The position numbers and the translations under genes are program-made. Shown piece after piece: positions 61,778 to 64,000 of a stretch of 64,000 nt of DNA. Source of the stretch: Planoprotostelium fungivorum. Its lineage: Eukaryota; Evosea; Variosea; Cavosteliida; Cavosteliaceae. The notes beneath the pieces are model-generated. The model ran no database searches. It worked only from the letters and a program-made list of their open reading frames with translations, and was not told the origin of the DNA. Location of the stretch: contig MDYQ01000207.1 of assembly GCA_003024175.1 (NCBI GenBank), positions 124,001-188,000 on the forward strand, written 5' to 3'. The stretch's first letter is position 1, and each line of letters begins with the position of its first letter.

Positions 61778-63966
61778 TCACTGCTTCTCTTGCATCAATT
61801 GTCTCAGGGCGTAATTCGGTACTAGGTCCTTTCCTCTCAACTTCAAGTTGGTCAGAGGAGAAGTGTCTGATCTCCTCAACCAATCTTCTATAGCCCATCT
61901 ACACCATCTTTAGACAACCGCATCATGCATCATGCATCGATCGTGATGGAGACAAAGACGTGCGATGATGATCGTGATGGCATCATCACCTCTCATATGT
62001 GTGTCCGTCCGTTGCAATGACCGGATCCACCATGACTTCACACGTGATGGGACAGTAGAAGGCATCCGGTAGATTCTATATGATGATCAGCCCCACACGT
62101 GACATCATCTCCTCACCCTGGTAGCGGGTGCCTGTGTGGGTTGTAGGAAAGATCTCAACTTTTCGATGAGATTTCTCAAAGTCGTCTTTTCGTGGAAATC
62201 TGTGATTCCCATGGATTCGAAACGGTTCTGAGTCAAGTTGATGAATTGGCCGCCGTCGATCTACAACTGTGTAAATGATACGTTCTGCTGGTGAGATACA
62301 CTGATCACCTCGTTGTTGGACAATAAATTAGCTGTACGCTCTCGGATGCCGTTGTAGATGAGCCATCTGTTCAGATCTACACTCGACCATCGGTTGACGT
62401 CCCTTCTAAGAGGTAACGCAGCATCCACGATCTCATTCAACTGAATCCATCAGCCATCAAAAATATTCGGCCCAACGATTTCACCCGAACTAAGTATTCT
62501 CCTTGGATTCCGAGCGATTGTAGTTGTCCGGATTTCATCTGGAATAATTTCCTACCGTCGATCTGTTGGGGTGAGTCCGTGGGAGGGAGTTTGACTCACT
62601 CCTTCTCTTCGGATGATGTTCTCGGTGCCGTCGAACATCTCACTCGCTTCGATCATGGAGGATAACTACAAGTCATCAGTTCTAAAGTGACGTTGATGGA
62701 AGTGAGGATGATGATGTGATGATGCTGATGTGATGATGTTGACGATGATGTGATGACGGGTTGATGTGTTGATGTTGTTGTTGATGAGGAGATATTGATG
62801 ATGAATGGTCTTGAAGTTGTGAGTGTACTCACTTGCTCCGTGTTGAGTGTCTCCAATCGTGGAACTTCGCTCATGGTCCATCCCCCGATGAGTTTCGACA
62901 ATTGATCTTTCCACTTGATCAACGATTGTTCCTCTTGGCTGGACTCTTCTTCTACAACGGCGATCTGTTTGAATCTCTCCTCACATTTCTTTCGACTCGC
63001 CCTCTCCTACATTCACCGTCATCATCCATCAATCAATATGTTCACGATCATCATCATCATCATCGACGTCTATATACCGTAAAAAATCGGTAGAAATTTA
63101 CCTGGGCCAACGACTCTTCTAATCTGGCTATCCTCTCATCGATGCGACTCATCTCTTGCACGAGATCCGTTCTCTCTCTGTAGGCAGTCTCGTGCTTGCT
63201 CTTCACATTACTCAGCCTACTGTTGAGTCCTCGGTTCATCCTCTCCAAATTGTGTTCGTCTGCATTAATTTGAGTTTCATCATTTTTTCCCTGTTCACCC
63301 TGTGGTGTCGTGACGATTGGTTGCTGCTCGACTGCAGCGGCCGTGGGTTTGAAATAAACCACGGGTGATTTACCAAATAGCTCTTGGATCTCCTGTAGAG
63401 GATCAATGGATGGAAGATGATATCATGCATGGAGGAATCTTACTCGAATGAAACCCTTGAGAGTGTGAGTGCTGGACCTCCATCCATCGAGGTAGGCGAG
63501 TTGGATTGTACCATCTAGATTCACCGCATGATTGGGCTGCTTCACGTTCAGTTGTGGATGTCGAAGGTGGAAACGTTCGATTCTACCTTGATGATGAGGT
63601 TGTTCTGCTTGACGATGCGAGAGCGAGGTCTGCTGTTTGGAAAATGTCTGTCCAATGTGATTTGAACTGGAACGGTGTATTGTCTGACGGTTAACGGTCC
63701 GTACAAGGAGACTGTATCATCGGTACCCTTATAGACTGCAGATGGATGTCAGATGTGGGTGACGATTCGATCGTGTATGTGATTCATCACCATCAAAGTT
63801 ATAATCAGAGCTGAGAGGTAATGATAGCTCATCCAGTGTCTTTCCACTGCAGATGCATCAGTGTCGGGAAGTTATGTGCCTCGAACCTGAACGATGCGAG
63901 GTAATCCCGATCCGCTTTCGTTCCAATGTTGACGGACTCCTCTTCCACTCTATCTTCGGCTCCCAT
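61778..63966 (-). CDS. UEV - coiled coil - SAM (x2, one partial) - U-box fusion
   Basis: Start taken at ATG 63966 (MGAEDRVEEESVNIG); earlier exons could lie outside the window. The UEV domain (about 63820-63350) reads YKGTDDTVSLYGPLTV, YTVPVQITLDRHFPNSRPRS, then AVNLDGTIQLAYLDGWRSST and FIREIQELFGKSPVVYFKP, closely like TSG101/Vps23, with the E2 catalytic Cys position as Gln (GTIQL). A coiled coil follows (about 63280-62840). SAM-like parts: IDGRKLFQMKSGQLQSLGIQ (about 62550) and a full SAM (SVDLNRWLIYNGIRERTANL to NLIEKLRSFL, about 62390-62160). The C-terminus is a canonical U-box (about 62080-61780): NLPDAFYCPITCEVMVDPVI, TDGHTYERW, IEDWLRRS. It stops at TGA 61778-61780. Frame is kept across every intron. 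TSG101's C-terminal steadiness box is absent. Confidence 0.88.
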
Positions 63967-64000
63967 GCTGTCCTGTGTGTGTCCCCGATCTGTGCCTGCT

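Overview
The window is eukaryotic nuclear DNA from a gene-dense, intron-rich genome. Almost every gene is cut by many very short introns, mostly about 35-60 bases, with GTGAG/GTAAG donors and AG acceptors. Intergenic gaps are usually short. No rRNA, tRNA, CRISPR array, virus-like element or operon was seen. The gene content (a p80-like copper-transporter-fold protein, p22phox, a sedolisin protease, a twelve-helix adenylyl cyclase, Furry, many Ras/Rho regulators and a receptor-like pseudokinase) suggests a free-living amoeba, most likely Amoebozoa and perhaps a protosteloid. That placement is inference. All exon joins below were read by eye from splice signals and frame continuity, so individual boundaries may be off by a few codons.

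Layout. 1-10.9 kb (minus strand): a MOV10/UPF1-type helicase cut by the left edge, a coiled-coil small-heat-shock protein, and a very large coiled-coil/ankyrin/F-box-like/IQ/RhoGEF-PH protein. 11.8-16.4 kb (plus): a DUF1275 membrane protein, a p80/CTR-like protein and a RasGAP. 16.6-18.9 kb (minus): two tiny unknown proteins and thioredoxin reductase. 19.8-23.0 kb (plus): membrane adenylyl cyclase. 23.0-30.9 kb (minus): a Furry/Tao3/Mor2 scaffold. 31.1-32.3 kb: a divergent histone H3 (minus) facing away from p22phox (plus). 32.7-35.3 kb: a 768-bp tandem repeat array rich in palindromes. 35.5-39.2 kb (minus): a Rad5/Rad16/HLTF-type SNF2 ATPase with RING. 39.6-44.3 kb (plus): the ubiquitin E4 enzyme UFD2 with an unusual N-terminal hydrophobic segment. 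44.5-47.9 kb (minus): a basic unknown protein, a doubtful ORF and a sedolisin (S53) protease. 48.5-53.2 kb: ribosomal protein eL14 (plus), gankyrin (minus) and a Sec23/24-like COPII protein (plus). 53.4-56.6 kb (plus): an LRR-GPS-TM-pseudokinase receptor. 56.7-64 kb (minus): a PH-IQ-RasGEF, an EF-hand protein, and a UEV-coiled-coil-SAM-U-box fusion reaching the right edge.

The genes are housekeeping and signalling loci rather than one pathway. There is a clear emphasis on small-GTPase control (RhoGEF, RasGAP, RasGEF), ubiquitin (UFD2, gankyrin, RING-SNF2, UEV-U-box) and redox/membrane functions (TrxR, p22phox, p80-like). The most novel-looking items are the UEV-SAM-U-box fusion, the single-pass GPS receptor with a pseudokinase tail, the divergent H3 beside a palindromic satellite, and two short sequence motifs reused inside introns of unrelated genes, which suggests intron propagation or an unusually rigid splice signal.
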